Assembly: GCA_037178675.1 (NCBI GenBank) | Contig: JAYMGJ010000137.1 | Location: 1-64,000, forward strand | Direction of reading: 5' to 3' | Source: Scleroderma bovista | Lineage: Eukaryota > Basidiomycota > Agaricomycetes > Boletales > Sclerodermataceae | DNA: 64,000 nucleotides | In this document: piece after piece, positions 1 to 11,289 of the stretch | How the letters are laid out: the number at the start of each line of letters is the position of its first letter | How positions within the stretch are numbered: the first letter of the stretch is position 1 | Program-made: the position numbers and the translations under genes | The notes under the pieces: model-generated | Told to the model about the DNA's origin: nothing | The model's database searches: none | The model's input: the letters and a program-made list of their open reading frames with translations, nothing else

Positions 1-485
1 AAGAATGTGCGAAGCTTCTTTGGATCGGTACCGTCGAAGGTATCGGGTTCGCGCACCTTGGTGCGAGACGAAGACTCAGATGAGCGCGAAGACCGCGCGA
101 GTCTGTCGATAGCGATGGAGAGGTTGTTAAAGATGACTAGACCGGCCTCTTCTTGGTCGGGGATGCCTTCAATGGGGTCTTCACCGCCATCATCAGGGTT
201 GGGGTCGTCGGGGTCGTCGGGACCATCACCTCTGGGACCATCGTCACCGGGATGGTCATCACCTAGGTCATCGCCGAGATCTTCGACGAAGGCCCCAGGT
301 GGGCGACGTTGAGCGGGGGAGGAGGCTCTCCAAGCGGAGAAGCCTTGGAACTGGGAGACAGAGTCGGGTGAGCACCTGAGGCTGGTCAGAGCGCTGAATG
401 CAGCAGCCCGACAAGTGTTGGATGCTGAGGGTTCTGGGTTGTTTGCGCGAGCAGTGCGCGAGTGAGTTTGAATTGTCCTGGACAT
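1..485 (-). CDS. Ty3/gypsy Gag, N-terminal part (runs off the left edge)
   Basis: Reading the minus strand from an ATG at 483-485 gives about 161 codons with no stop, running out of the window. The protein starts MSRTIQTHSRTARAN. It then has an Asp/Gly/Pro-rich acidic stretch (roughly residues 75-115) and ends with the motif KVREPDTFDGTDPKKLRTF, the usual entry into the Gag capsid domain of fungal Ty3/gypsy elements. Gag packages the element's RNA into cytoplasmic particles. The ATG lies 41 nt downstream of an LTR (527-1151), the expected spacing for a 5' leader. Capsid, zinc knuckle and pol would lie outside the window, so integrity cannot be judged. Confidence 0.82.
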   Translation of the reverse strand, partial: MSRTIQTHSRTARANNPEPSASNTCRAAAFSALTSLRCSPDSVSQFQGFSAWRASSPAQRRPPGAFVEDLGDDLGDDHPGDDGPRGDGPDDPDDPNPDDGGEDPIEGIPDQEEAGLVIFNNLSIAIDRLARSSRSSESSSRTKVREPDTFDGTDPKKLRTF

Positions 486-526
486 GGGTGATTGTGAACT
501 CGTACAAGGCTAGAGTTCGAATATAC

Positions 527-1151
527 TGTCAAGACCAGTTCTTCACCGATCTGATCTCTACGGGGGGTCTGGGGGTCAGAGATTGGCCTAGCGGTAAGAC
601 TGAGATACTACGTAGCGTAGTCGCGCTTCCCGAGTAATAGGAAGGCCAACCGAGGGTCTAACAGAGAGCCCGAGGGTAAACGGTCTACGACCGAGTGCTT
701 GCATGAGACAGAGATGGAGAGTGCGAAGGGAGAACAGAGGAGAAGTATCTTATTCAATATTCGAACTGAAACTACAACAGACCGAGTATCTAGGTATTTA
801 TACTGAGTGGAACGGATGAGGCGATGTATGGGAAGTTGGGATTACCGACGAACGATGAGCGCAGACGCGCTGCACGCTGAGTAAGTACGGTAAGTGCGAT
901 AACCGGATTACCGATAGGTATCGTATTAGTAATGCAACAGGACGGGAATGTATAGTAACCGGAAACAAGAAAGGAAACATATTAGGTAATCGTACAGGGA
1001 GACAGAACGGACAACATGCTCACCGATCGGTGGCGATACAGGACAGATAGAGAGAAACGGAAAAGGGAGTACATACAATAAAACGGGCGGCAAACGCGTG
1101 GACGCAATCGGACAATAGGGTACAGGGTGATCAGATGTCACGGTCGTGACA
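527..1151 (-). repeat. 5' LTR of the left-edge Ty3 element
   Basis: The interval is bounded on the plus strand by TGTCAAGACC and GGTCGTGACA, giving TGTCA/TGACA inverted termini as in LTRs. It is followed on the minus strand by a Gag start. The sequence is pyrimidine-rich on the minus strand and contains a TATA-like stretch near 795 (gtatttatac). The termini resemble those of the LTRs at 49,769-51,078 and 63,283-63,883, but the interior shows only short similarity. The target duplication cannot be checked because the 3' LTR is outside the window. Confidence 0.7.
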
Positions 1152-1594
1152 ACCTTGGACTTCCCCATGACTGTCTCTGGATGCGAAGCTCACAACACGA
1201 CCACTTTTGACCTTGAAATGCCTCATTGCAATACCTTGAACTTGACCAACTGCATTGGATTGGGATCCTGCGGTGTCAATCCACTCGGTCGGGACCGCGA
1301 TCAGGCACAAATGGAACCCTACCAACTATGGACTGAGATCTTGAGATTGGCACATAAGCGTTGTCAAAATGGACCCTGAGCAACATGGACCTTTCCATCT
1401 ATGGTAAGATCTTTGCAAATACCCATGGAATCTTACCAAATATTCCTCGGGCGCCGTATTGCATCTGCCCATACATGGTAAAGTAAGATCAAGGGTCCTT
1501 GTGACATGTGAAGAAAGTGACCACGTGAACTTCAATCAACAGGCCCGAATGTGTGCTGGAATTTGGAACTCGCTGCAAAGATTCCACCTCACCC

Positions 1595-4357
1595 ATGTCC
1601 GAATCTGAGTACAGTGAGAGTGATAGTGATGGGAGGTCTGATGCCACTGGGCAAGGCAAGACCCCCCTTCGCAAAGATGAGCTCATCATTGTCCAGGAGA
1701 AACTGGAACAGTGGATGGCAGCGGACGCAACAAAAAGGAAGTCTATTTTTAAGGACATTGCAAGCCATGTCCAAAGGCTGGAGGCCAACAGGACACTCAA
1801 GAGTCACCAATGGGTGATAAAGAAGAAGGTGAGTGCTCCCTCACTTATGAAAAGCTTGCCTTATTGCGTATTTTCATAGGCCATTCAAAATTGGCTGTAT
1901 AATCACTCTCGCACTCAGAAGAAAAAACAGCTCATCAAATATGGCCGCAGGTGGACTGCCCACATGGTAATAGCAGACCAAGAGAAGGCAAAAATAGATG
2001 ATGTGCTTGCCAGAGCAGGACATGCACCCGGTTCCAGCGGGTACATTCAAAATTATCAGAGGGCGGTGGGCAAAGTGATAAAGAGACTGATCGCGGAGAA
2101 CATAGAGCGGGCAGAAAAGACAGCCAAGGAATGGAATGATACCCACCCCCCCCCCAGAGATCCAAGCAAGGTGAGACTCTTATCCCATGGCAGCATGGTA
2201 CTGAAACTACAGGTCGAGCCGCGGAAGGAAAAGGTCGGAAGTTTGCCCGTGAGTTTTCCAAGGCAATGTGGAAGCAGTGTGGTGCCAGAGTGGTGGTGAT
2301 GGCGGCTTGGAAAGGTGCCGCAGGTGACATCATGTATGGCCTGTGAGTGTGGTTATTCGGTGTATATATTACTACTGACACACATAGGCATGACTTCAAT
2401 GACGAATTGGGTAATGGCAAGCTCTTTGATGGCTGGGACCGGGTGGAGAACAAGTGGGAGCGGTATGCCCATCAGGTGTTTGGTGTGGAGGAGGAAAGTG
2501 GTGAAGATACGGAGGATGAGGGCACGGTTCCAAGAAAGCCTGTCAAAGGTAAAAGACAGCCATGGTTTAACCTCCCAACAGATGCAGATGACGTGCCCTA
2601 CATTCCGGTCATCCTGAATATGAACACCCAGGACAAAAAGGATGTAGTCCGCGCATTCATTAGTTTTCATTATGGTATGTAAAAATATTCTATGAATCAA
2701 ACACTAACCATGTCATAACAGGAAAGGCTTGTGGTCGGTCTGATGTTGCTGTACCATGGGCAGCGATTGGGCTTGACCGCAGCACATATATATCGGGCAG
2801 GTATTGGCCTGCCAATGTCGCATTCAAGGAACCCTCTAGGCTTACCAACAAAGAGGCCACAGAAATATTGGAGTGGTGGCGAGACAGGCAAGTGAGTGAT
2901 CCCGCAAATACATTCAAGGTCAAGAGGTGGTTAGAGTCCGATGGGTCGCTACAAGCCGCAGTTTCGAGTGCCAATCACAAGAGTATGGCAAAGAGAACAG
3001 GAAAAAAGCCCACGCAAGGTAAATATCATTCTATTAAATTGGCAACCACTGAGAGGCATTGATAGATGTATCATATAATGACGAGGACATAGAGGACATT
3101 CAGCCCCCTGTGCGTCCGCATGGAAATGCCGCGGGTCCTTCTAGGGGTGGAGCAGAATCAAGGCACACCCGCGGTCAACACGATTTGCAAGGTAATTACA
3201 TCTATTCATTCATTGGTATATTGTTGATGTTTTGCAGCGGATGCTGAGAAGAGCCGTAATAAATGGTTGAAACAGACGCATGCCAGAAAAAATTCAAAGG
3301 GTAAGTATGGTTACTGTATGAACATACACTGATATATTTTCACAGATTCCAGTTCAGATCAGACCAATGGTGACTCCTCAGCTGGTCACAATATTAAAGT
3401 GGGCCCACCAAATGCATCATATTCCATGCATGCTGGGTCCCATCAGCAACAGGCAATGCAGCAAAGGAAAGATTCAGGTGGGATATTTATTATCAATAGG
3501 GATGAAATGAACAAACAATAGCAGGCAGTGAGAATCCTCCGACTGCGGGTACTGCAATGGTTGTCAAACCCAAGCCGCGGGTAAAGACAACAGGTGAGAG
3601 TGTTCTTATGGACCCCCACATACAACTAAATGTATGTGGATAATATTTATATGCAGACAAGAAAAAAGCAGTTGTAGATAAGAATAATCTGGCACATCCA
3701 ATTGCAACCACGGGTGCTTCCACAACCGCGGCTGACAACCCACCTGTCACTCAGAAGACCAAAGGTAAAGGTGGTCCTATGATGTCACACCAGCAGTTAT
3801 GGCTATGTTTATCATATATTCATTTAGGTAAACAGAGTGCAGTCACAGGGAAGAGTATGGCTGCCATGGAGGTCACTGCCACCGCCCACTCTGATGCTCC
3901 GCTTAACACCAAAGGTGATGGTCTTCTTAGGCTGTGAACATATTCTGACACTGGGAAGAGTGCTCCTTCCATAGATGTGACACCCGCGGGTCCTCCCTCC
4001 ACCGCGGCTCAACAAAGTGGGAAGATAAAAGGCAAGGGCGCTTCTTATTCCATCACCAACATATTTATTCTTACAAATCTGATATATATATTCAGCCAAA
4101 CACTCTGAAGTCATGAAACAGAGTGGTCAGTCAATTCAAGTGCCAACCGCAGGTCATTCAGCTCCTGCAGCTATTCCACAAGGTATGCATTATGGCAATC
4201 CCAGTAAAATTACTCACAGGACCTGAAATAAAATGCAAAACATAAATCACTACAAGATGAATCCAATGAAGGGGGAAAAGGTGTCATGAGGCGGCAGTCG
4301 GTCCGGCCAAAGAGGCTCCCATCAAGGCTGGAGGACTATGATGATGCCCGCCTATGA
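1595..4357 (+). CDS. Gene X1: unknown protein of the X family (KDZ-associated)
   Basis: Multi-exon gene with an ATG at 1595 (MSESEYSESDSDG). It has an acidic start, a helical charged domain (through 1827), then 'AIQNWLYNHSRTQ' after a short intron, the segment QCGARVVVMAAWKG (about 2279-2320), HDFNDELGNGKLFDGWDRV, a VPWAAIG segment (2751-2771) and EILEWWRDRQV (about 2862-2895). About seven short exons follow with Pro/Thr/Lys-rich sequence, ending PKRLPSRLEDYDDARL at 4357. Introns are 45-60 nt with GT-AG ends. Every conserved block recurs in order in gene X2 (55,693-58,094), so this is a real gene. No known domain was recognised; function unknown. The basic C-terminus and acidic N-terminus would suit a nuclear or DNA-associated protein, which is inference. 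No stop codon was seen in the exons examined. Exact exon edges in the last third are uncertain. Confidence 0.72.
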
Positions 4358-4647
4358 AAGAAGCACCGAGAATAGATTCCTCGTATACAGATTGTAAATG
4401 TAGACAAATCTGTATATGTGGATATAGGATCATCATCACCAGGTGGCCATCGCTGTGTATCATGAATCATAACCGCAGTGAATGTAAGGTGAATATGACA
4501 ACATGACTGTTGAACACAACCGCGGTCATGATCAAACATGCAGTGTCCATCACATTTACCTTTAAACTCACAATCCTAGTGAATGTCATCTCACACACTG
4601 AAAATCATTCTTTCAAGTATTTAATACTAGCAGACAACCAAATGCAA

Positions 4648-6041
4648 TTACAACATTGATGGGTGTAAATCTTCTAAATGATCCGTGGCACCCTGTGTGC
4701 CCTCCATCTCACCCTTATCCATGTGCTCCAACTTATCTATCATGTCAGCATAATGTGCCCGTAAGGCCATCAGCCTTCTCCACTCCCTAGTTTCTTCCAC
4801 CAACTTGTCCGCATACTGCTGGTACATTGTGATAAGGGGTTTGTCATACGAGTTGTCCAGGCGGATGGATTTGCCATCCTTGGGGTGAAAACGGGCTGCA
4901 ATCTGGCGAGCTGTGCTTACTACTGATTGTGAATATCAATTTAGTAGATATACTAATGTACTCACATTCATGCCGTGGGCCATTGAATTTACCGCGGTCA
5001 ATTTCAAGGTCGCCCATTGTTTGTAGCAAATGCCACCATTCCACTATGACTGTCAGTATCAGTAATTTAACCTGAGGCAACACTCACCTTCCACATCCTT
5101 GGGACAGGTTACAGGGAATGGGCGCACTGAGCTTGATTCCGTTTCGGGTGCCTTTCCCTTATCCACTAACCTACTGTGCGCAATGGGGCTTGTACCAATG
5201 ACTCTCGGCCAGAAGTCTTTGAGGCATATTGCCTCTGCGACAGATTCACTCCCAGTTGGCTTACCTGTCTCTGTGGAGAGACGTGATGCACTGAGCGATG
5301 CTGATCCACGGGGTTGCCTACAAGGGGTTGACTCCATCGGCGACATGAGTGATGTTGGAAAAATGTTAGAGGCTTACTGTGCGGGTGGAGTACATGCTTG
5401 ACTCTCCTCCGACGTGTCACCATCTGAGGAATCAGCGGATGGTCGATGGGTTGGCGTCATGGGCTGCAGTGATGAGTCACTTTCTTCAGAAACTGGGTTC
5501 TGGGAGAGTTGTGTGTACATCTGGACTGGAATTGCTGATGCGGCAACAGGGGGGGGAGTCCATCCTTGGCTATCCTCCGACATGTCAGTGTCGGAACCAG
5601 AGTCGGAGGATGTTTGAGGCATCAGGGTGGTATCGCGGTTAGGGGATGACGTAGGTGGGAGTTCACGACGTGGCAATGCGCCTGGTGGAGACCAGCTATT
5701 GTCCGACACATTGGATGACGGTGAATCAACTGTGGGGAGTGAATGTTCATTTGTGTCAATACACATCGGGTCGCCCGCGGGTAGATGGTTTGGCTGAGCA
5801 GGTGGAGACCATCCACTGCTACTCTCAGTTGCTGTGAATTTGAAATAAGCAATAGTCATGTAGAACTGATAGATACTCACAAGGTGCCCTTGGAGTTTGC
5901 CTGTTGGGAGGTGTCCACCCTGGGCTGCCGAACAAAGCTGTCCAAGATCCATGTCAAATGAGGGATACAGATCCAATACATATACTTACATGTGTTGGGT
6001 GCTCCATCATCTATAAATCTCACATTCCTTGGTCCGCTCAT
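4648..6041 (-). CDS. Gene Y1: W-x-P-P repeat protein of unknown function
   Basis: Minus-strand gene with an ATG at 6039-6041 (MSGPRNVRFIDDG). A short first exon is followed by a Ser/Pro-rich middle with four W-x-P-P units (SGWSPPAQP, DNSWSPPGA, SQGWTPPPV, SQACTPPAQ), each preceded by acidic/serine runs such as SDSGSDTDMSED. After an intron comes a segment with WPRVIGTSPIAHS (about 5200). The C-terminal domain of about 85 residues starts STARQIAARFHPKDG, contains QQYADKLVEETREWRR, and stops at 4648. The same start (K/N-VRF), W-x-P-P repeats and C-terminal domain are present in Y2, which confirms the gene. It converges with X1, 290 bp apart. No known family was recognised. The repeats could be docking motifs for a WW- or EVH1-like partner, which is speculation. 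Confidence 0.7.
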
Positions 6042-6942
6042 GGTTGCTGGTGATGTATGAGACAATAGAGGGTTTGGGGTTGACAGGCCGCGATCATTTA
6101 TGTTAAGTACCACAGCTTATATAATATATTTCCCACCACTATGAAATGAAATGTTTAAAGGGTAAATAATGGTCGGAATCAACCATCTTATGTCATTAAT
6201 GGAATCTGGGGTGGTATTTGGGTACTGCATATCACTGTCAATTGATTCCAATTGTTCTATATTGTGGTAGGAATGAGATATGTATCAAAACAAAGCTTGC
6301 CAACCCATTGTAGCTCTGCATCTGCGTAAATACAGACAGTGAAACATGTTTAGCACACCCGCGGTCATGATTCCCTAAATAGATGTTGTGGGTACCATTT
6401 TCCTTGCCTTCCAATCTTCAATGTCTGCTGCGGGCATTGTATGCAATAAATCTTTGTGTCAATAGTGTTGCTTAGACTGGCTACCTGATCACAAATTTTC
6501 AATCATTGTTGTCTCTATTCTATTTGCTGCTAATCTTGCACCTGTGATACTGGTAAATCTGAAATACACTGGATCTTACCGCGGTCAATTCACTCCAACA
6601 ATCCATGTGACTGTCCATTCCATTTATACTTTGGTGATTAAATTTACACATTGATGTGGGTGCCTGACTAACTATATGGAGCATCTAATTATTACTACAT
6701 ACAGCTTCCATGGGTGTACCGCAACACTGGTGAACCTGGGTGACATACCATGCATGCGGTTGAAAGCCCACACGGAGATTATTAGCACGTGGTGTGGCAT
6801 TGAGTGACGTATCAATGCTGTCAGATTCAGTCCACTGGTGTGTGACACTCGCTGACATAATCATAATAAATATTCAACATACTGTGCGGCTTCCACACCG
6901 CAAACTTGTTTTCACTCCCACTCAGCTCATTTTCACTTCACT
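6042..6942. promoter_or_regulatory. Intergenic region between divergent Y1 and Z1
   Basis: No coding sequence seen in 900 bp. The region is AT-rich, with a TATA-like stretch at 6118-6130, and holds two perfect CCGCGGTCA motifs (6359 and 6579) plus a near match at 6088. It probably contains the promoters of both divergent genes. Confidence 0.4.
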
Positions 6943-8616
6943 ATGTCTACCCAACAATCCGACACTCAGCTCGCATCCTCCTCCAACGTCCCTGAAGATT
7001 TTGGAACCCCCATGACACCTGGAGAAGTCATCGCAGATGCCACCAGCCTCATCACCGTGCGAGTCGCAACAATTAAGAAAACTAAGGATACCGGATTATG
7101 GCTGGGCATCCATCGCGATGTCTGGGCCCAGCTGGTGAGTAAACTAATTTAAATCCTTGACTGTATCTAACAACAATTGTCAGAACCGTGTTCGAGAGGT
7201 GGTGGGGAACCTACCCCGTGGTTTCAACATCCCCCCCATGCTCATGTCCCTCAACCGCGAACTCGAGGATCCATCAGAGGGAATTACCACGTGGCCAAAG
7301 TGGCCCCAACTCCTGCAGTGTCCTGCAGAGAACGTCTCCAACCATCCCTGGTGCAACCGCTGTCAAGACTCCAATCGTGGTGACCGGGTTCCCGAACCAA
7401 GCGATGAAGGCCAAATGGACGGTGAGCAGGCAGCAGAGCAGAGGGTGGAGGAGGAGAGGGTGGATAAGGGGAAGCAACCGGCACATGAGGTGAGTAGCAA
7501 TGACACTGGCCCATCTGAGCCAGTAGCTCCAGAGGAGGGGAGAGGTCGTTGCAGTGGACGTGCAAAGACTCAGGGACGCAGCCAGTCCCGTCGCCCTCGC
7601 AAGCAGGTCAAGTCGGCCCCCATTGTCGACAGCAACGACGAAGACACCGCCAAGCCTATTCATTGCGGTGTCACGAAGACCTACGACCTTCACAACCCCC
7701 CTCCCGACTTCCCCATCCTTCCCACGATGGATCAATGTGACCACTGCGCCCGTCGAATGTTCCCCTGTGCCAGGAAGGAGGACCATGCGTGCTTCCAGTG
7801 CAACAAGGGGAAGCATGGGTGCAGCCTGTCACTGAAGCGTACGCAGTCTCGATCGCAATCGCGTGCACCAGCAGCACGGACCAGCCAGCCGGACCCCCCC
7901 CAATCACTAGCACCAACCCCTGCACCACTGCGTACAAACCCTCCCCGTTCGACTCGCAAACGCAAAGCCAAGAGTCCCGTTCCCACGGGTGTTGCATCTG
8001 CAGGTCCAGCACATGCAGCTCGACCTTCAACACCTGGCCCATTGAGGGGCAAACGTGAAAGTAAGTTGAATATTTGTTTTATTCTGTTCTGCTGAATATC
8101 TAAACAGAATTTGATGGAGTGCTGATAGTGCAACCGCGATGGCTGTCAAAATCGAGGGACCGCGGTACAAGCATCGAGTACAGCGAACATACGACCATGG
8201 CGACGACAACAAGCGCCTGCAGCGAATGTTCCGACTTGAAGGAGAAGTTGGGCGATGTGATGCGGAGGCTGGAGGCGCATACACTAATTGTCCCTCCAGT
8301 ACCATCCCCTCCCAGTGCCATGCAAACTTTCACACCAGTTGAAAGTCCTGCATCCATTTTCCATATGCACTCCCCTTCGTCCATCCATGCTGAGTTGCAT
8401 TCCCCCGTTGTGTCCCACCCAACTGGCCCTCCTGCAGACCATGGACCGGATCCAACTGTTGAAGTCGCACGTGCACCCGGCGTAAACCATCGACGAAGTG
8501 CGCACAAGACTGCGACCCATATTAGTGTAGACTTAGTAATAGTCCTCTTTAGAGTAGATGTTACATGTCACACGTCACACGTCACAGTCACGTGTCACAC
8601 TATTTGTTGTATATAA
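6943..8616 (+). CDS. Gene Z1: Zn2Cys6-like cluster protein (KDZ-associated), 3' end probably replaced
   Basis: Three exons: 6943-7134, 7184-8060 and 8108-8616. The first exon encodes a helical segment ending DVWAQL. The second begins NRVREVVGNLPRGFNIPP, passes through a Ser/Arg-rich linker, and has a cysteine array around 7735-7830 spaced C-X2-C-X6-C-X7-C-X2-C-X6-C, which fits a fungal Zn2Cys6 binuclear cluster. A basic SRSQSR tail follows. The third exon starts with FDGVLIVQPRWL and a short coiled-coil-like stretch (CSDLKEKLGDVMRRLEAH). The homologue Z2 has the same landmarks and intron positions, so the gene is real. From about 8560 the frame runs into unrelated GTCACACGTCAC repeats, so the native C-terminus is probably lost. 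A DNA-binding role is inferred from the cluster only. Confidence 0.7.
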
Positions 8617-9127
8617 ACAGTGTCCACCGCTTATATAATATAACAGCTCTTAACCAGCTACTGCTACCATCTCAGGTTGTGCACTCCACCCAACAGGTGA
8701 GTTGGAGTAGCAGTTCCTCTATGTATATAGGTATTGTTTCAACAGGTTATGAGCCCTGTGAGCGCACTGTGTGCAGCAATGCACCAGACAGTGCTCCAGC
8801 TCCCTGAGCGTCGCTTTAACTAGCTTGACGCTGTGGACCACAGTGAGCTCCTAGCTGAGCCCCTGCACAGCCACAAGGCGAAGTCGGTCGACGACTTGCG
8901 CCAAACAGTGAGCTCCTAGTTGAGCACCTATACTGCCACAGGCGAAGTTCGTCAATGACTTGCGCCAACCATGGCGAACATCGTCGACGACTTACGCTGG
9001 CATACCCTAGTCATGAGTTAGCTGTTGACAGAAGTGCTTTCACTAGCACTCAGGTGTTTCTTCTTTTCTTGATTGTCCGTTGTCGCATTCACTTGCTGAC
9101 TCCGTTGACTCCCAACAGAACATCACC
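8617..9127. other. Non-coding stretch: 5' leader or LTR-like region of the copia remnant
   Basis: No open frame worth calling. It carries a TATA-like tataatataac near 8632 and two related ~90 bp direct repeats (gtgagctcctag...gaagt...gtcg...acttgcgcca) at about 8840-8980. It ends in cccaacag just before the Gag ATG. It is probably the remains of an LTR and leader; the matching 3' LTR was not found. Confidence 0.35.
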
Positions 9128-10327
9128 ATGTCCAGCGCTCTTGACAAGATGGTTCCCGTGTTCACTGGCTCCAACTGGCAGCAGTGGCACACCTCCATGC
9201 AGGCCTACCTTCGGGCACAAGGCCAATGGTACGTTTACTCGACGACGCAACCCGTTGCCGGTCATGATGACCGAAAGGAGTGGGACGACAACACTGAAAG
9301 AGCACTTGGTAACATCACCTTGCGCCTCGCCCCCTCGATCCAGGTTGCGGTCTCGAACCTCGACAACGTTAAGGACGTCTGGGACCACCTCAAGAAGAAC
9401 TTTGGCGCCCCCAGTATCGGCTCTGCCTACGCTGAGCTCTGCAAGCTCCCTCCTACTATGGAGGTTGTAGCTCAAATTCTTAGCCAGATGTCGCCTGACG
9501 AGATCAAGAATCTGAAGCCCGACGGGATCGTCAAGGCTGCCACGCTCTCATTTGAGCAGAAAGGCGCCTCTTCGTGCGCCGGTGGTAAGGGCCCACAGGC
9601 CAACAAGCTTAGCGCTGTGAAGCGCAAGCCAGCTGACCCAAAGTTCGCCCAGCAGCAGCAGCAGCCCCAGAGGCAGCAGCAGCAGCAAGGTGGGTCCAAC
9701 GGCGGTACGAGCAGAAACGCTCCTGCCCAAGGACAGGGAGGCCGCACTCGACGTGGCGGCAAGAAGGCTCGCACTCGCCGCAAGAACGCCCAACAGGCCG
9801 CCTTCGCCACTTACGTCCACTATGATGGACCAGAGCCCACCGTCGACCCTCGTGCCCTGGCTCACACCCCCGGTGCTGCCCACTACGGCCCCCCCGCTTT
9901 CGAAAACACTATCAAGGCCTTCGACTTGGCACACCGCTTGGGGGTAGAGCCCTCCTGCCAAACCATCCGCACCCTCGACCAAGTCGTGTCGTTGGCGAGT
10001 GCGAACCTGGACCAGCCCGAGGCTGGTCCCTCCTCGTTGAAGCGCCCTCGTCTTGAGGAGCGCATCACAATGTATGAGGAGGATGCCATCTCCCTTGGGG
10101 ATGAAGAGCCCTTCGCTCACGAGCCGTTCGCTGATGACAAGTTCAATGAGATCGATGCGATGGTCCTCGACCGCTACAACGCGACGTCAATGGCGATGGG
10201 CACAGAGGCCAGCCTTTTCAGGCAAGTACCTTCTGCATGCGTGCTGACCGACACTGACACGCTCCCTTTACATGTGCGCTACACGCCGTCACTGTATATA
10301 GCGAGCAGTAACTACTGTTGGAGATAA
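9128..10327 (+). mobile_element. Copia-like Gag-only remnant
   Basis: A single 399-codon frame from ATG 9128. Residues 1-110 resemble the N-terminal Gag domain of Ty1/copia elements (UBN2/DUF4219 type): VPVFTGSNWQQWHTSMQAYL, a GQWYV segment, then a helix ending VWDHLKKNFGAPS. The usual central Gag helices seem to be missing, because the frame jumps from AELCKLPP to VVAQILSQMSPDEIK. A Gln-rich run (about 178-195) and an Arg/Lys-rich nuclear-signal-like segment (GGKKARTRRKN) follow. No zinc knuckle, protease, integrase or reverse transcriptase is present, so it is a non-autonomous or deleted element. It ends about 100 bp before the palindrome. Codon use is GC-rich compared with the AT-rich repeats beside it. 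Confidence 0.6.
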
Positions 10328-10539
10328 ACAGACTGTTATGGTTTGTTTATATACTTACATAAGCTTTCATCGCACATACAGTAGAGTCTATTACCATAGT
10401 CCCTCAGTAGCTTGCCAGCATACTGCACATAGTTCAGTCAAAAGCCCTCGCAAAAGTGGGTCATCGGACATGTACATTTGCCTGTAAAGGTGGGACTAGC
10501 CGACGCCGGCCGATGCTCGCAGAACTGGGCCAGGCCGAT

Positions 10540-11280
10540 GTTTTCTATTATTGCAAATCTAGTACAGGCCTGAGGGACATTAATCACTGCAAAACTGGGA
10601 TGGGCTGATGTTTGATAAAAATTGCAGAACTGGGACTGGTGGGAGCATTGTAAAACTAGGTCAGGCCTGTTGAACAAAAAAATTGACAAGTGTTGCAAAG
10701 CTGGGACTGGCCGATGTTGTAGATACATTGCAAAACTGGGTCAGGCCTGTTGAGAAAAAAGTTGTCAATTACTGCAAAACTGGGTCAGGCTGACATGGCA
10801 GAATGGGGTCAGGCCTTTTGAGGAAAAAATTGTCAAGCATTGCAAAACTGGGTCAGGCTGACATTGTATATACATTGCAGAACTGGATCAGGCCTGTTGA
10901 GAAAAAAAGTTGTCAAGCATTGCAAAACTGGGTCAGGCTGACATTGCAGAACTGGGTCAGGCCTGTTGAGGAAAAAGTTGTCAAGCATTGCAAAACTGGG
11001 CCAGGCTGACATTGCAGAACTGGGTCAGGCCTGTTGAGGAAAAAGTTGTCAAGCATTGCAAAACTGGGCCAGGCTGACATTGCAGAACTGGGTCAGGCCT
11101 GTTGAGGAAATAGTTGTCAAGCATTGCAAAACTGGGTCAGGCTGACATTGCAGAACTGGGTCAGGCCTGTTGAGAAACAAAGTTGTCAAGTACTGCAAAA
11201 CTGGGTCAGGCCTGTTGAGCAAAAAAGTTGTCAACCATTGCAAAACTGGGTCAGACCCAAAATTGATACACATTGCAGAA
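10540..11280. repeat. 68 bp tandem repeat, left copy
   Basis: Unit of 68-69 bp containing actgggtcaggcctgttgag and agttgtcaagcattgcaaaa. Regular copies run from about 10,870 to 11,210 and more diverged half-units occur outside. The inverted counterpart is at 17,204-17,944. The purine-rich open frames here are repeat artefacts. Confidence 0.88.
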
Positions 11281-11289
11281 TTAAATTAC

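Noticed and set aside
500..530. tRNA-like ggctagagttcgaatatac next to the left LTR
   Set aside because: It resembles a T-arm, but there is no complete cloverleaf, and the adjacent LTR end lacks the TGG start expected of a tRNA primer-binding site.
9472..10120. Minus-strand open frames opposite the copia-like Gag
   Set aside because: They are shadows of a GC-rich coding frame on the plus strand; their Leu/Gly-rich composition is the reverse complement of Gln/Lys-rich sequence.
10315..10425. tgttggagataaacag as a possible 3' LTR start for the copia remnant
   Set aside because: No similarity to sequence upstream of the Gag frame, so no LTR pair could be established.
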